Assembly: GCF_016757735.1 (NCBI RefSeq)
Contig: NZ_CP068439.1
Location: forward strand, 2,630,001-2,694,000
Length of the DNA: 64,000 nt
DNA from: Aequorivita iocasae
GTDB lineage: Bacteria > Bacteroidota > Bacteroidia > Flavobacteriales > Flavobacteriaceae
Direction of reading: 5' to 3'
Part shown: positions 53,498 through 62,218 of the stretch, in pieces
How the letters are laid out: each line of letters starts with the position of its first letter
How positions within the stretch are numbered: the first letter of the stretch is position 1
The notes under the pieces: generated by a model
Told to the model about the DNA's origin: nothing
Databases searched by the model: none
Seen by the model: the letters and a program-made list of their open reading frames with translations, nothing else
Program-made: the position numbers and the translations under genes

Positions 53498-53655
53498 ATA
53501 TGTATATTTGTCTTTGTACTCCGAAGCTTTGGCAAAGAAGTATCGTTAAATTAAATTTATATAATTCTACTTTATTATTGTCGCGAAGAATTCCTTCAAA
53601 AATAGCCTTGAATTATTTCAAAAAAACAGTGAATCTATTAATTTAAAGTTAAAAT

Positions 53656-54900
53656 TTGAAAACCCTCACAAAACATAAAATTATAAACGACCCCATCTAT
53701 GGTTTTATTACCATGCCCAGCAAATTGGTTTTTGATTTGATAGAGCATAAATATTTTCAAAGGTTGCGAAGAATTTCACAAATGGGTTTTTCATACATAG
53801 TATATCCGGGTGCGCACCACACACGCTTTCACCATGCACTGGGAGCAATGTTCTTGATGCAAAAGGCGGTTCAAGTACTTCAATCCAAAGGGGTTGCGAT
53901 TTCAATTAAGGAAGAGGAAGCACTTTATATTGCCATATTGCTTCACGATATTGGCCACGGGCCATTCTCCCATGCAATGGAAAATAGTATTGTGGAAAAC
54001 ATTAGTCACGAGCAAATCTCACTGCTTTTCATGGAGAACTTAAACCAGAAGTTTAACAAGCAATTAACGCTTGCCATTAAAATATTCAAGGACGAGCACC
54101 CGCGCAAATTTTTGCACCAGTTAGTTTCTGGGCAGTTGGATATGGACCGATTGGATTACCTAAAGCGCGACAGTTTTTACACAGGGGTCCCAGAAGGTAC
54201 TGTTAATGCACAGCGATTGGTGACAATGCTCAATGTAAAAGACGATAAATTGGTAGTAGAGGAGAAGGGAATTTATTCCGTTGAAAATTTCCTCGTAGCG
54301 CGAAGGTTAATGTATTGGCAGGTATATCTTCACAAAACGGGCATTGTGGCCGAGCAGCTTTTGGTTCGGGTCCTTAAACGTGCCAAACAACTTACCGCCC
54401 AAGGAGTCAATCTTCCTGCGAGCGATAACCTTACATTTTTTCTGAAAAATACCATAAACTTAAATGTCTTTTCGGATGAAGTTCTTGAAAAATTTTCAAG
54501 TTTAGACGACTACGATATTATCTCGGGAATGAAAATGTGGGCGGGCAACGATGATTTTGTTTTGGGCAATCTCTCAAGAATGCTTCTTAACCGCGATTTG
54601 TTAAAGGTGAAAGTGAAATCTGAGCCCTTTACCACCGCGAAGGTTAAGGAGAAAAGAAGCAAGCTTGAGAAAAAATATCACATTTCAGAAGACGAAGCAT
54701 CATTTTTCGTCTTTACGGGAAAGCTGGAAAACCAAGCCTACAGCATGGAAAAGGACACCATAAATCTCTTGAAGAAAAGCGGTAAAGTTATTGACGTGGC
54801 AAAGGCAAGCGATCAGTTGAATTTAGAGGCGCTGTCAAAATCTGTAGTGAAATACTATTTGTGCTATCCAAAAAACAATACAATCAGCCATCGGGGCTAA
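53656..54900 (+). CDS. HD-domain phosphohydrolase
   Basis: 414 residues. HD motifs HTRFHHALGAMFL and ILLHDIGHGPFSHAME, then the substrate region LVSGQLDMDRLDYLKRDSFYTG. It is similar to dNTP triphosphohydrolases and YdhJ-type proteins. Translation starts at TTG 53656 (MKTLTKHKIINDPIYGF): an in-frame TAA is two codons upstream and the next ATG (residue 20) would cut into the conserved IINDPIYGF region. Substrate not assignable. Confidence 0.85.
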   Translation: MKTLTKHKIINDPIYGFITMPSKLVFDLIEHKYFQRLRRISQMGFSYIVYPGAHHTRFHHALGAMFLMQKAVQVLQSKGVAISIKEEEALYIAILLHDIGHGPFSHAMENSIVENISHEQISLLFMENLNQKFNKQLTLAIKIFKDEHPRKFLHQLVSGQLDMDRLDYLKRDSFYTGVPEGTVNAQRLVTMLNVKDDKLVVEEKGIYSVENFLVARRLMYWQVYLHKTGIVAEQLLVRVLKRAKQLTAQGVNLPASDNLTFFLKNTINLNVFSDEVLEKFSSLDDYDIISGMKMWAGNDDFVLGNLSRMLLNRDLLKVKVKSEPFTTAKVKEKRSKLEKKYHISEDEASFFVFTGKLENQAYSMEKDTINLLKKSGKVIDVAKASDQLNLEALSKSVVKYYLCYPKNNTISHRG

Positions 54901-54911
54901 GCCCTTTTTTT
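54890..54911 (+). terminator. Compact terminator at the end of the HD gene
   Basis: GGGC-TAA-GCCC spans the HD gene stop codon and is followed by a T run from 54905. The 3-nt loop makes it a minimal hairpin. Confidence 0.45.
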
Positions 54912-54912
54912 C

Positions 54913-54920
54913 TATTTTTG
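54913..54920 (+). promoter_or_regulatory. -7 element of the lpx cluster
   Basis: TATTTTTG, exact TAnnTTTG, 101 bases before the lpxD start; the transcript would contain the short upstream ORF at 54926. Confidence 0.5.
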
Positions 54921-54925
54921 CAAGA

Positions 54926-55024
54926 ATGAAAACCAATGACCGACCTCTAATTCATTTAAAATATATTACTTTGCGGTTGCCTTTTATATGTACGTCGGTT
55001 AAAAAAAACCTTAATACCCCATGA
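54926..55024 (+). CDS. Possible 32-codon upstream ORF ahead of lpxD
   Basis: ATG 54926 opens [20 protein letters not shown]... and ends at TGA 55022-55024, which overlaps the lpxD ATG (ATGA). It is just after a -7 element. No known peptide family; it might couple translation into lpxD or be a chance ORF. Confidence 0.3.
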   Translation: MKTNDRPLIHLKYITLRLPFICTSVKKNLNTP

Positions 55025-56046
55025 AATTTACAGCAGCCCAAATAGCAGGAATCCTAAACGGTACCGTTGAAGGCGATGAAGGTGTTGCGGTTTCAAAGCT
55101 CGCAAAGATTGAAGAGGGTAAAAAAGGGAGTCTCACTTTTTTGGCCAACCCAAAATACACTCATTATATATATTCTACCGAGGCTTCAATTACTATTGTA
55201 AATAATGATTTTGTTGCAGAGAATAAAATCAAAACAACTTTAATACGCGTTGAGAATGCCTACAAAGCTTTTTCACAGCTATTGGAATATTATAATCAAG
55301 TAAAAATGAACAAGACAGGCATAGAAAATCCTGTCTTTATTTCTGAAAGTGCCAAGTACGGTGATAATTTGTATTTAGGCGCTTTTTCATATGTTGGTGA
55401 AAATGTAAAAATTGGTGATAATGTAAAGATTTATCCAAATGTTTATATAGGTGATAATGTAACCATAGGCGACAAAACTATCTTGTTCACTGGCGCTAAA
55501 ATCTATTCCGAAACCGTAATTGGTAAATCCTGTGTAATAAACAGTGGTGTGGTGCTAGGAGCCGATGGATTTGGATTTACTCCCAATGAAAAAGGGGAAT
55601 ACAATAAAGTGCCCCAGACAGGCAACGTAATTATAGAGGACAATGTAGATGTGGGACCCGGTACAACCATAGATCGCGCAACTTTAGGATCTACGGTTAT
55701 AAAAAAAGGGGTGAAGCTCGATAACCAAATTCAGATAGCCCACAATGTAACGATTGGTGAAAACACCGTTATTGCCGCACAAACAGGAATTGCAGGATCT
55801 ACCAAAATTGGAAAAAACTGTATGATTGGAGGCCAAGTAGGTATTGCGGGCCATATCACTATTGGTGATAACGTAAAGATTCAGGCACAAAGCGGTATAG
55901 GCCGAAATGTTAAGGACAATGAGACCCTTCAAGGTTCGCCAGCTTTAAACTATGGCGATTTTAATAAAAGTTATGTATATTTTAAAAACCTTCCAAAAAT
56001 AATGGAGAGGTTCAACGTAGTTGAAAAAAAACTTGACAATGAGTGA
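55021..56046 (+). CDS. lpxD: UDP-3-O-(3-hydroxyacyl)glucosamine N-acyltransferase
   Basis: 341 residues. An N-terminal uridine-binding domain (1-100) and a left-handed beta-helix of hexapeptide repeats ([22 protein letters not shown]) with catalytic His241 in [11 protein letters not shown]. Adds the second acyl chain, to the 2-amino group, in lipid A synthesis. First gene of the lpxD-lpxC/fabZ-lpxA operon; its stop overlaps the lpxC start by 8 bases. Confidence 0.92.
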   Translation: MKFTAAQIAGILNGTVEGDEGVAVSKLAKIEEGKKGSLTFLANPKYTHYIYSTEASITIVNNDFVAENKIKTTLIRVENAYKAFSQLLEYYNQVKMNKTGIENPVFISESAKYGDNLYLGAFSYVGENVKIGDNVKIYPNVYIGDNVTIGDKTILFTGAKIYSETVIGKSCVINSGVVLGADGFGFTPNEKGEYNKVPQTGNVIIEDNVDVGPGTTIDRATLGSTVIKKGVKLDNQIQIAHNVTIGENTVIAAQTGIAGSTKIGKNCMIGGQVGIAGHITIGDNVKIQAQSGIGRNVKDNETLQGSPALNYGDFNKSYVYFKNLPKIMERFNVVEKKLDNE

Positions 56047-57445
56047 ATGTTTGGTAAAACAGCGAACCATAGCTAAAGAAATTTCCCTTACGGGAGTAGG
56101 TTTGCATACGGGCAAAGAAGTTACAATTACCTTCAAGCCCGCCCCCGAGAATCATGGATACACTTTCGTAAGAATTGATTTAGAGGGACACCCAGTAATT
56201 GAAGCAGATGCCAATTATGTTGTAAACACGCAGCGCGGTACAAATTTGGAAAAGCAGGGCGTTAAAATTCAAACTTCAGAGCATGTGCTTGCTGCCTTGG
56301 TTGGGCTGGAAATTGATAACTGTACCATGGAGCTTAATGCTTCGGAACCTCCAATTATGGACGGTTCCTCAAAGTTTTTTGTGGAGGCCCTTGAAAAAGC
56401 TGGAATTGTAGAGCAAAATAAAGCGCGGGAAGAATATGTGGTAAAAGAAGTTATTTCATACCTCGACGAAGAGACCGGAAGCGAGATAATAGTAATGCCC
56501 GCGGATGAATACCAGGTAACAACCATGGTAGATTTTGGTACTAAGGTATTGGGAACCCAAAACGCATCTCTAAAGCATATTTCAGATTTTAAGGATGAAA
56601 TTGCAAATGCGCGAACTTTCAGCTTTCTTCATGAAATTGAAATGCTTCTTGAGCACGGCTTAATAAAAGGTGGGGATTTAAACAATGCGATTGTTTATGT
56701 TGACAAAGAACTTTCACCAGCTACGATGGAAAAACTTCGTGTCGCTTTTGGAAAAGATTCCATTTCGGTAAAACCTAACGGAATTCTAGATAATTTAACA
56801 CTTCACTATCCAAACGAAGCCGCAAGGCATAAACTTTTGGATGTAGTGGGAGATTTGGCTTTGGTAGGTACGCGCATCCGAGGAAAAGTAATTGCAAACA
56901 AGCCAGGCCACTTTGTAAACACACAATTTGCCAAAAAACTTTCAAAAATCATAAAACTGGAAGCTCGAAATAACATTCCTAAATTCGACATCAATCAACC
57001 GCCTGTAAAAGATGTAAATCAGATTATGGCCATGCTTCCGCATAGACCTCCATTTTTGCTGGTTGATAAAATTATGGAAATGACAGAAACCAGCGTTGTT
57101 GGTTTAAAGAATGTAACAATGAATGAACCCTTCTTTGTAGGTCACTTTCCTGGAGCACCTGTAATGCCGGGGGTTTTGATTGTAGAAGCTATGGCACAGA
57201 CTGGAGGCATTCTTGCACTTAGCACGGTTCCAGATCCCGAAAATTATCTTACATATTTTATGAAAATAAACAATGTAAAATTTAAGCAACAGGTAAATCC
57301 GGGAGATACCCTTATATTTAAACTTGAATTAATGTCACCCATTCGCCGGGGAATAGTACATATGAGCGGTAACGCATATGCGAATGATAAACTGGTGACC
57401 GAGGCCGAATTGATGGCTCAAATGGTAAAAACAAAAAACTTATAA
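56039..57445 (+). CDS. lpxC-fabZ: Bifunctional LpxC deacetylase / FabZ dehydratase
   Basis: 468 residues from ATG 56039 ([23 protein letters not shown]); the start 18 bases further upstream is rejected because MSECLVKQR is the conserved beginning. LpxC part (1-305): zinc ligand HVLAAL, then [12 protein letters not shown]. FabZ part (about 320-468): [24 protein letters not shown] with catalytic His and EAMAQ with catalytic Glu. The fusion is the usual form in Bacteroidota. LpxC is the committed step of lipid A; FabZ dehydrates 3-hydroxyacyl-ACP. Stop is followed at once by lpxA. Confidence 0.94.
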   Translation: MSECLVKQRTIAKEISLTGVGLHTGKEVTITFKPAPENHGYTFVRIDLEGHPVIEADANYVVNTQRGTNLEKQGVKIQTSEHVLAALVGLEIDNCTMELNASEPPIMDGSSKFFVEALEKAGIVEQNKAREEYVVKEVISYLDEETGSEIIVMPADEYQVTTMVDFGTKVLGTQNASLKHISDFKDEIANARTFSFLHEIEMLLEHGLIKGGDLNNAIVYVDKELSPATMEKLRVAFGKDSISVKPNGILDNLTLHYPNEAARHKLLDVVGDLALVGTRIRGKVIANKPGHFVNTQFAKKLSKIIKLEARNNIPKFDINQPPVKDVNQIMAMLPHRPPFLLVDKIMEMTETSVVGLKNVTMNEPFFVGHFPGAPVMPGVLIVEAMAQTGGILALSTVPDPENYLTYFMKINNVKFKQQVNPGDTLIFKLELMSPIRRGIVHMSGNAYANDKLVTEAELMAQMVKTKNL

Positions 57446-58231
57446 ATGAACCAACCACTTGCATACGTCCATCCGGGCGCCAAAATAGCCAAAAATGTTG
57501 TGATTGAGCCTTTCACGACCATTCATAACAATGTTGTAATTGGAGAAGGAACTTGGATAGGCAGTAATGTGACTATTATGGAAGGTGCGCGCATCGGTAA
57601 AAATTGCAATATTTTTCCGGGAGCCGTAATCTCTGCCATTCCACAGGACTTAAAGTTTAAGGATGAAGACACAACGGTTGAGATAGGTGACGGAACTACA
57701 ATTCGTGAATACGTAACTATAAACCGCGGTACTATTGATCGCGGTAAAACAGTAGTGGGTAAAAACTGCTGGATTATGGCGTATTGCCATATTGCGCATG
57801 ATTGTATAGTGGGGGATAACTGTATTTTCAGCAACAACAGTACGCTTGCTGGGCATATAACTGTTGGAGACCATGTGGTTTTGGCAGGAATGACAGCCGT
57901 GCACCAATTTTGTATGATTGGCAATCATGCTTTTGTAACTGGGGGATCTTTGGTTAGAAAAGATGTGCCACCCTTTGTGAAAGCAGCGCGTGAACCGCTG
58001 AGTTATGTTGGCATCAATTCTATTGGGTTAAGAAGAAGAGGCTTCACTTCACAAAAAATTACCGAAATCCAAAATATTTACAGACTTCTGTATCAAAAAA
58101 ACTACAATACCACCCAGGCCACCGAAATCATCGAAGCCGAAATGGAGGCTACACCAGAACGCGATGAGATTCTTCAGTTTATAAAAAATTCCAAAAGAGG
58201 AATTATGAAGGGCTATTTCAATTCAAACTAA
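57446..58231 (+). CDS. lpxA: Acyl-ACP--UDP-N-acetylglucosamine O-acyltransferase
   Basis: 261 residues, hexapeptide beta-helix (IGEGTWIGSNVTIMEGARIGKNC) and a C-terminal helical part. Catalytic His in MAYCHIAHDCIVGDN. Transfers a 3-hydroxyacyl chain to UDP-GlcNAc, the first step of lipid A. Directly abuts lpxC-fabZ (no spacer), so tightly coupled. Confidence 0.94.
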   Translation: MNQPLAYVHPGAKIAKNVVIEPFTTIHNNVVIGEGTWIGSNVTIMEGARIGKNCNIFPGAVISAIPQDLKFKDEDTTVEIGDGTTIREYVTINRGTIDRGKTVVGKNCWIMAYCHIAHDCIVGDNCIFSNNSTLAGHITVGDHVVLAGMTAVHQFCMIGNHAFVTGGSLVRKDVPPFVKAAREPLSYVGINSIGLRRRGFTSQKITEIQNIYRLLYQKNYNTTQATEIIEAEMEATPERDEILQFIKNSKRGIMKGYFNSN

Positions 58232-58274
58232 ACCGATATTTCAAAATATTAATCATACTTATTTAAAGTTTACA

Positions 58275-58841
58275 ATGGCAACATCATCAGATATTAGAAA
58301 AGGACTATGCATCCGCTATAACAATGACATATATAAAATAATTGAATTCCTTCACGTAAAACCAGGAAAAGGTCCTGCTTTTGTGCGTACAAAACTAAAA
58401 AGTGTTACCACGGGGAAAGTGATTGATAACACTTTTTCCGCAGGCCATAGAATAGAGGATGTGCGTGTAGAAACACATAAGTTTCAATACCTCTACAATG
58501 AAGGAGACATGTATCATTTTATGAATACGGACGATTATTCCCAAATTCGTTTGATGAAAGATATTTTGGACACCCCAGAATTAATGAAGGAAGGCGAAAT
58601 AGTGACAGTGTTAATAAATACGGAAGACAATGCGCCCCTTTCTGTTGAAATGCCTGCCCATGTGGTGTTAGAGGTAATTTCGACCGAACCTGGCGTCAAA
58701 GGAAACACAGCCACAAACGCCACAAAACCTGCAATAGTTGAAACCGGAGCCGAAATTAACGTTCCGCTTTTCATAAATGAAGGTGATAAAATTAGAATTG
58801 ACACTGAAAAAGGGCAGTACCAAGAACGAATGAAAGAGTAA
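58275..58841 (+). CDS. efp: Elongation factor P
   Basis: 188 residues, normal length, three beta-barrel domains. The tip loop HVKPGKGPAF holds Lys32, which inserts toward the peptidyl-transfer centre, where EF-P relieves stalling at polyprolines. Arrangement after lpxA and before an LpxD-like gene is the same as in other Flavobacteriaceae, as far as I recall. No modification enzyme gene (epmA-type) nearby. Confidence 0.93.
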   Translation: MATSSDIRKGLCIRYNNDIYKIIEFLHVKPGKGPAFVRTKLKSVTTGKVIDNTFSAGHRIEDVRVETHKFQYLYNEGDMYHFMNTDDYSQIRLMKDILDTPELMKEGEIVTVLINTEDNAPLSVEMPAHVVLEVISTEPGVKGNTATNATKPAIVETGAEINVPLFINEGDKIRIDTEKGQYQERMKE

Positions 58842-58893
58842 AATACCTTATCTAAAATTATAACGTCCAAATTAAACCACAAACTATTAACCT

Positions 58894-59832
58894 TTGAAAT
58901 TCCCAACTCCCCAAACCCTCGAAAATATCGCAATCATAATTAGTTCAGATTATGTGGGTGAACCAACTTTTCCGGTGTTTGGGATGAATGAAATACATGT
59001 TGTTCAGCCAGGAGATATTGTTTTTGTGGATCATCCCAAATATTATGATAAAGCATTGCAGTCGCAGGCTACGGTAATTCTCATCAATAAAAAAGTAGAT
59101 TGCCCCGCGGGGAAAGCTTTATTGGTTTCTGATGACCCATTTCGTGATTTCAATAAACTTACACGATATTTTAAACCTTTCCGAAGTTCCACTAGTGCAA
59201 TTTCAGAATCTGCAGAAATAGGAGAGGGCACAATCATACAGCCAAATGTATTTGTGGGCAATAATGTAAAAATTGGAAGTAACTGCCTAATCCATTCCAA
59301 CGTATGTATTTACGACAACACGGTTATCGGCAATAATGTTACTATTCATGCAGGTACGGTTTTAGGCAGCGATGCATTTTATTATAAAAACCGCCCAGAA
59401 AAATTTGATAAGCTATTAAGCGGAGGTAATGTGGTGATTGAAGATAATGTAGATCTTGGCGCATTGTGTACTATTGATAAAGGCGTAACAGCTTCCACCA
59501 CCATTGGTGAAGGGTCTAAATTGGACAATCAAGTTCATGTGGGGCACGACACAATAATAGGCAAACGTTGTTTGATAGCCTCTCAGGTTGGAATTGCGGG
59601 ATGTGTTTTAATAGAAGATTTTGTGACTATTTGGGGGCAAGTGGGAATTACTAGCGGAATTACCATTGGTGAGAAAGCGGTTATATCTGCCCAAAGCGGG
59701 GTAAGCAAATCGTTGCCCGGTAACAAGGCATATTTTGGTACCCCGGCAGATGAGTTTAGAAAAAAGTATAAGGAATTGGCGTCAATTAGGCTTATTCCAG
59801 ACATTATAGAAAAATTGGACAAATTACCATGA
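58894..59832 (+). CDS. Second LpxD-like N-acyltransferase
   Basis: 312 residues. Start is TTG 58894 (MKFPTPQTLENIAIII): an in-frame TAA is two codons upstream and no ATG occurs before the conserved GMNEIHVVQPGDIVFVDHPK. N-terminal LpxD-type domain, then hexapeptide repeats (VKIGSNCLIHSNVCIYDNTVIG) with the candidate catalytic His218 in VHVGHDTIIGKRC. It is divergent from the lpxD at 55021. Its acceptor could be a lipid A variant or another sugar nucleotide. Overlaps the next gene by 4 bases (ATGA). Confidence 0.8.
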   Translation: MKFPTPQTLENIAIIISSDYVGEPTFPVFGMNEIHVVQPGDIVFVDHPKYYDKALQSQATVILINKKVDCPAGKALLVSDDPFRDFNKLTRYFKPFRSSTSAISESAEIGEGTIIQPNVFVGNNVKIGSNCLIHSNVCIYDNTVIGNNVTIHAGTVLGSDAFYYKNRPEKFDKLLSGGNVVIEDNVDLGALCTIDKGVTASTTIGEGSKLDNQVHVGHDTIIGKRCLIASQVGIAGCVLIEDFVTIWGQVGITSGITIGEKAVISAQSGVSKSLPGNKAYFGTPADEFRKKYKELASIRLIPDIIEKLDKLP

Positions 59833-60242
59833 GTAAAAAAGCAAAAGACGTAGTAAGGGATTTTTATAGATCAGATATTTTAAGGGACGAGACCGTAATG
59901 GAGCGTTTTTTCCACCCAGAATTGGTGCTTATCTGGAACAGTGCTAACGGTTTATCCATTATGCATTATGATGACATCGTTAATTTCTTCGGAGAAGTGA
60001 GAAGGTCTTACAACGATTTAAGATTAGAGGTGAGCCATTTGTTGGCTGATGACAATCATGTCACTATTCGATATAAATATTATATCAGAACCATGGAAAA
60101 TCCAGATGAAGAGCTGGGCATCGCACATTTCATTGCCATTTGGGAGGTAAAAGACGACAAGCTCTACCGTGGTTACCAAGTGAGCCAACCAGTTACCGAC
60201 AAAGACGATACCACCGAAAGTTACCATCGGGTTAAGGTATAA
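59829..60242 (+). CDS. NTF2/SnoaL-like fold protein
   Basis: 137 residues in the nuclear-transport-factor-2 fold: a helix with VVRDFYRSDIL, strand-rich body (HVTIRYKYYIRTME, AIWEVKDDKLYRGYQVSQ) and a pocket. Such folds bind or convert small ligands, but no catalytic residues can be named. Start overlaps the end of the LpxD-like gene (ATGA), so it is co-translated and may act in the same pathway. Confidence 0.75.
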   Translation: MSKKAKDVVRDFYRSDILRDETVMERFFHPELVLIWNSANGLSIMHYDDIVNFFGEVRRSYNDLRLEVSHLLADDNHVTIRYKYYIRTMENPDEELGIAHFIAIWEVKDDKLYRGYQVSQPVTDKDDTTESYHRVKV

Positions 60243-60270
60243 TATCTTTTAAAACCCCTGCCAAAAGCTG

Positions 60271-60278
60271 TATCTTTG
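60271..60278 (+). promoter_or_regulatory. -7 element of sucD
   Basis: TATCTTTG, exact TAnnTTTG, 75 bases before ATG 60353; the leader is long and AT-rich. Confidence 0.55.
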
Positions 60279-60352
60279 TGCCTAGTAATTAAATATTCGA
60301 AAACTTTTAATTTGAATAAAAAATAAAAATAAATAATTTCAAATAATTTAAA

Positions 60353-61225
60353 ATGAGCGTTTTAGTAAATAAAAATTCAAAAATAATTGTTCAAGGTTTC
60401 ACCGGAAGTGAAGGTACTTTTCACGCCGAACAAATGATTGAATACGGAACCAATGTAGTAGGAGGGGTTACCCCCGGAAAAGGTGGCCAAAAACATCTTG
60501 ACAAGCCTGTGTTCAATACGGTTTCAGAAGCTGTTGAAAAAACAGGTGCCGATACCACAATTATCTTTGTACCACCAGCATTTGCAGCAGACGCTATTAT
60601 GGAAGCCGCCGATGCAGGCATCAAGGTAATTATTACCATTACCGAAGGAATACCCGTAAAAGATATGATTACGGCTTCAAACTATATAAAAGACCGGGAT
60701 TGTCGTCTCATTGGTCCTAACTGCCCAGGCGTAATAACGCCCGGTGAAGCGAAAGTAGGCATTATGCCCGGTTTTGTTTTCAAAAAAGGAAAAGTGGGTA
60801 TCGTTTCAAAATCTGGAACACTTACGTATGAAGCTGCAGACCAAGTTGTAAAACAAGGCCTCGGTATTACAACCGCTATTGGAATTGGTGGTGATCCCAT
60901 CATTGGTACCACTACAAAGGAAGCTTTGGAAATGCTTATCAATGATTCTGAAAGTGAAGCTGTAGTAATGATTGGGGAAATTGGAGGCCAACTTGAAATT
61001 GACGCTGCCAATTGGTACAAGAACAGTGGTATCAAAAAACCAGTAATTGGCTTTATAGCTGGCGAAACTGCACCTGCTGGAAGAACAATGGGTCACGCCG
61101 GAGCAATTGTGGGCGGAAGTGATGATACAGCCCAGGCAAAGAAAAAAGTAATGCGCGAATGTGGCATCCACGTAGTGGATTCTCCTGCGGAAATTGGAAA
61201 GAAGGTAGCCGAGGTTTTAGGCTAG
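60353..61225 (+). CDS. sucD: Succinate--CoA ligase subunit alpha
   Basis: 290 residues. CoA-binding Rossmann domain (FTGSEGTFHAEQ), then LIGPNCPGVITPGEAKVGIMPG and the phosphohistidine His248 in MGHAGAIV. With SucB it turns succinyl-CoA into succinate while forming ATP or GTP, in the TCA cycle. SucB is not adjacent, so the subunits are encoded apart. Full length with its own promoter and terminator. Confidence 0.94.
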   Translation: MSVLVNKNSKIIVQGFTGSEGTFHAEQMIEYGTNVVGGVTPGKGGQKHLDKPVFNTVSEAVEKTGADTTIIFVPPAFAADAIMEAADAGIKVIITITEGIPVKDMITASNYIKDRDCRLIGPNCPGVITPGEAKVGIMPGFVFKKGKVGIVSKSGTLTYEAADQVVKQGLGITTAIGIGGDPIIGTTTKEALEMLINDSESEAVVMIGEIGGQLEIDAANWYKNSGIKKPVIGFIAGETAPAGRTMGHAGAIVGGSDDTAQAKKKVMRECGIHVVDSPAEIGKKVAEVLG

Positions 61226-61254
61226 TTTTTTTAAATCTTCAAAATAAGCTCTGC

Positions 61255-61276
61255 AAAATTCGCAGGGCTTTTTTTA
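61255..61276 (+). terminator. Terminator after sucD
   Basis: GCTCTGC pairs with GCAGGGC (one G-U pair) around a short A-rich loop, then TTTTTTT. Confidence 0.75.
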
Positions 61277-61298
61277 TGGAGAACCCGCAACCTTTTGT

Positions 61299-61306
61299 TA
61301 TATTTG
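61299..61306 (+). promoter_or_regulatory. -7 element of fabG
   Basis: TATATTTG, exact TAnnTTTG, 88 bases before ATG 61394. A short hairpin CCGC-CTTTT-GCGG (61312-61324) followed by TCTTTT lies just downstream in the leader and could act as a weak attenuator. Confidence 0.5.
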
Positions 61307-61393
61307 AATCCCCGCCTTTTGCGGTCTTTTAGTTCATAAATATATGGTCGAGCATGGTCAAGACTTTTTTAGTTTAAATCAAAATATTATTAT

Positions 61394-62140
61394 ATGAAAT
61401 TATTGGAAGGAAAAACAGCAATCATTACCGGCGGTAGCCGTGGAATTGGAAAAGGAATCGTTGAAACCTTCGCCCAGCACGGCGCCAATGTGGCCTTCAC
61501 CTATAGCTCCTCAGCTGAAGCGGCAAATGCGTTGGCTGATGAAATTTCAAAATCTGGTGTAAAGGCCAAGGCCTATAAAAGCGATGCGGCTTCCTATGAC
61601 GAGTCACAAAAACTGGCAGAAGAAGTTTTGAAAGATTTCGGAAGCATAGATATTCTCGTGAATAATGCCGGTATTACAAAGGACAATCTGTTAATGCGTA
61701 TTTCCGAAGAAGATTTTGATAAGGTAATTGAGGTGAATTTGAAATCGGTTTTCAATATGACGAAAGCTGTGCAACGCGCCATGTTAAAACAACGAAAGGG
61801 TTCCATTATCAATATGAGTTCCGTAGTTGGGGTAAAGGGAAATGCAGGGCAAACTAACTATGCGGCTTCAAAAGCAGGTATTATAGGTTTCACTAAATCT
61901 GTTGCTTTGGAGCTGGGTTCCCGAGACATCCGTTGCAACGCCATTGCTCCCGGTTTCATCGAAACTGAAATGACCGGAAAATTGGATGAAGCCATAGTAC
62001 AGGGTTGGCGCGATGCCATTCCGTTAAAGCGCGGCGGTTCTCCCGAAGATATTGCAAACGCGTGTGTTTTCCTTGCCAGCGACCTTTCAGCCTATGTTAC
62101 CGGGCAAGTGCTGAATGTTGATGGGGGAATGCTTACATAA
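61394..62140 (+). CDS. fabG: 3-oxoacyl-[acyl-carrier-protein] reductase
   Basis: 248 residues, classical short-chain dehydrogenase. TGGSRGIG cofactor motif (12-19), NNAG at about 90-93, active residues Ser143, Tyr156 and Lys160 and the helix N115. FabG reduces 3-oxoacyl-ACP with NADPH in fatty acid elongation; FabZ is in the LpxC fusion upstream. Length and all motifs are normal. A 78-base spacer with repeated TTTCAG/CTGAAA motifs separates it from the next gene. Confidence 0.93.
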   Translation: MKLLEGKTAIITGGSRGIGKGIVETFAQHGANVAFTYSSSAEAANALADEISKSGVKAKAYKSDAASYDESQKLAEEVLKDFGSIDILVNNAGITKDNLLMRISEEDFDKVIEVNLKSVFNMTKAVQRAMLKQRKGSIINMSSVVGVKGNAGQTNYAASKAGIIGFTKSVALELGSRDIRCNAIAPGFIETEMTGKLDEAIVQGWRDAIPLKRGGSPEDIANACVFLASDLSAYVTGQVLNVDGGMLT

Positions 62141-62218
62141 AAAAGTTTTCAGTTTTCAGTAGCAGTATGTAGTAATCTAAACCCTGAAACTAGAAACCTT
62201 AAACCTGAAACCACTTTA

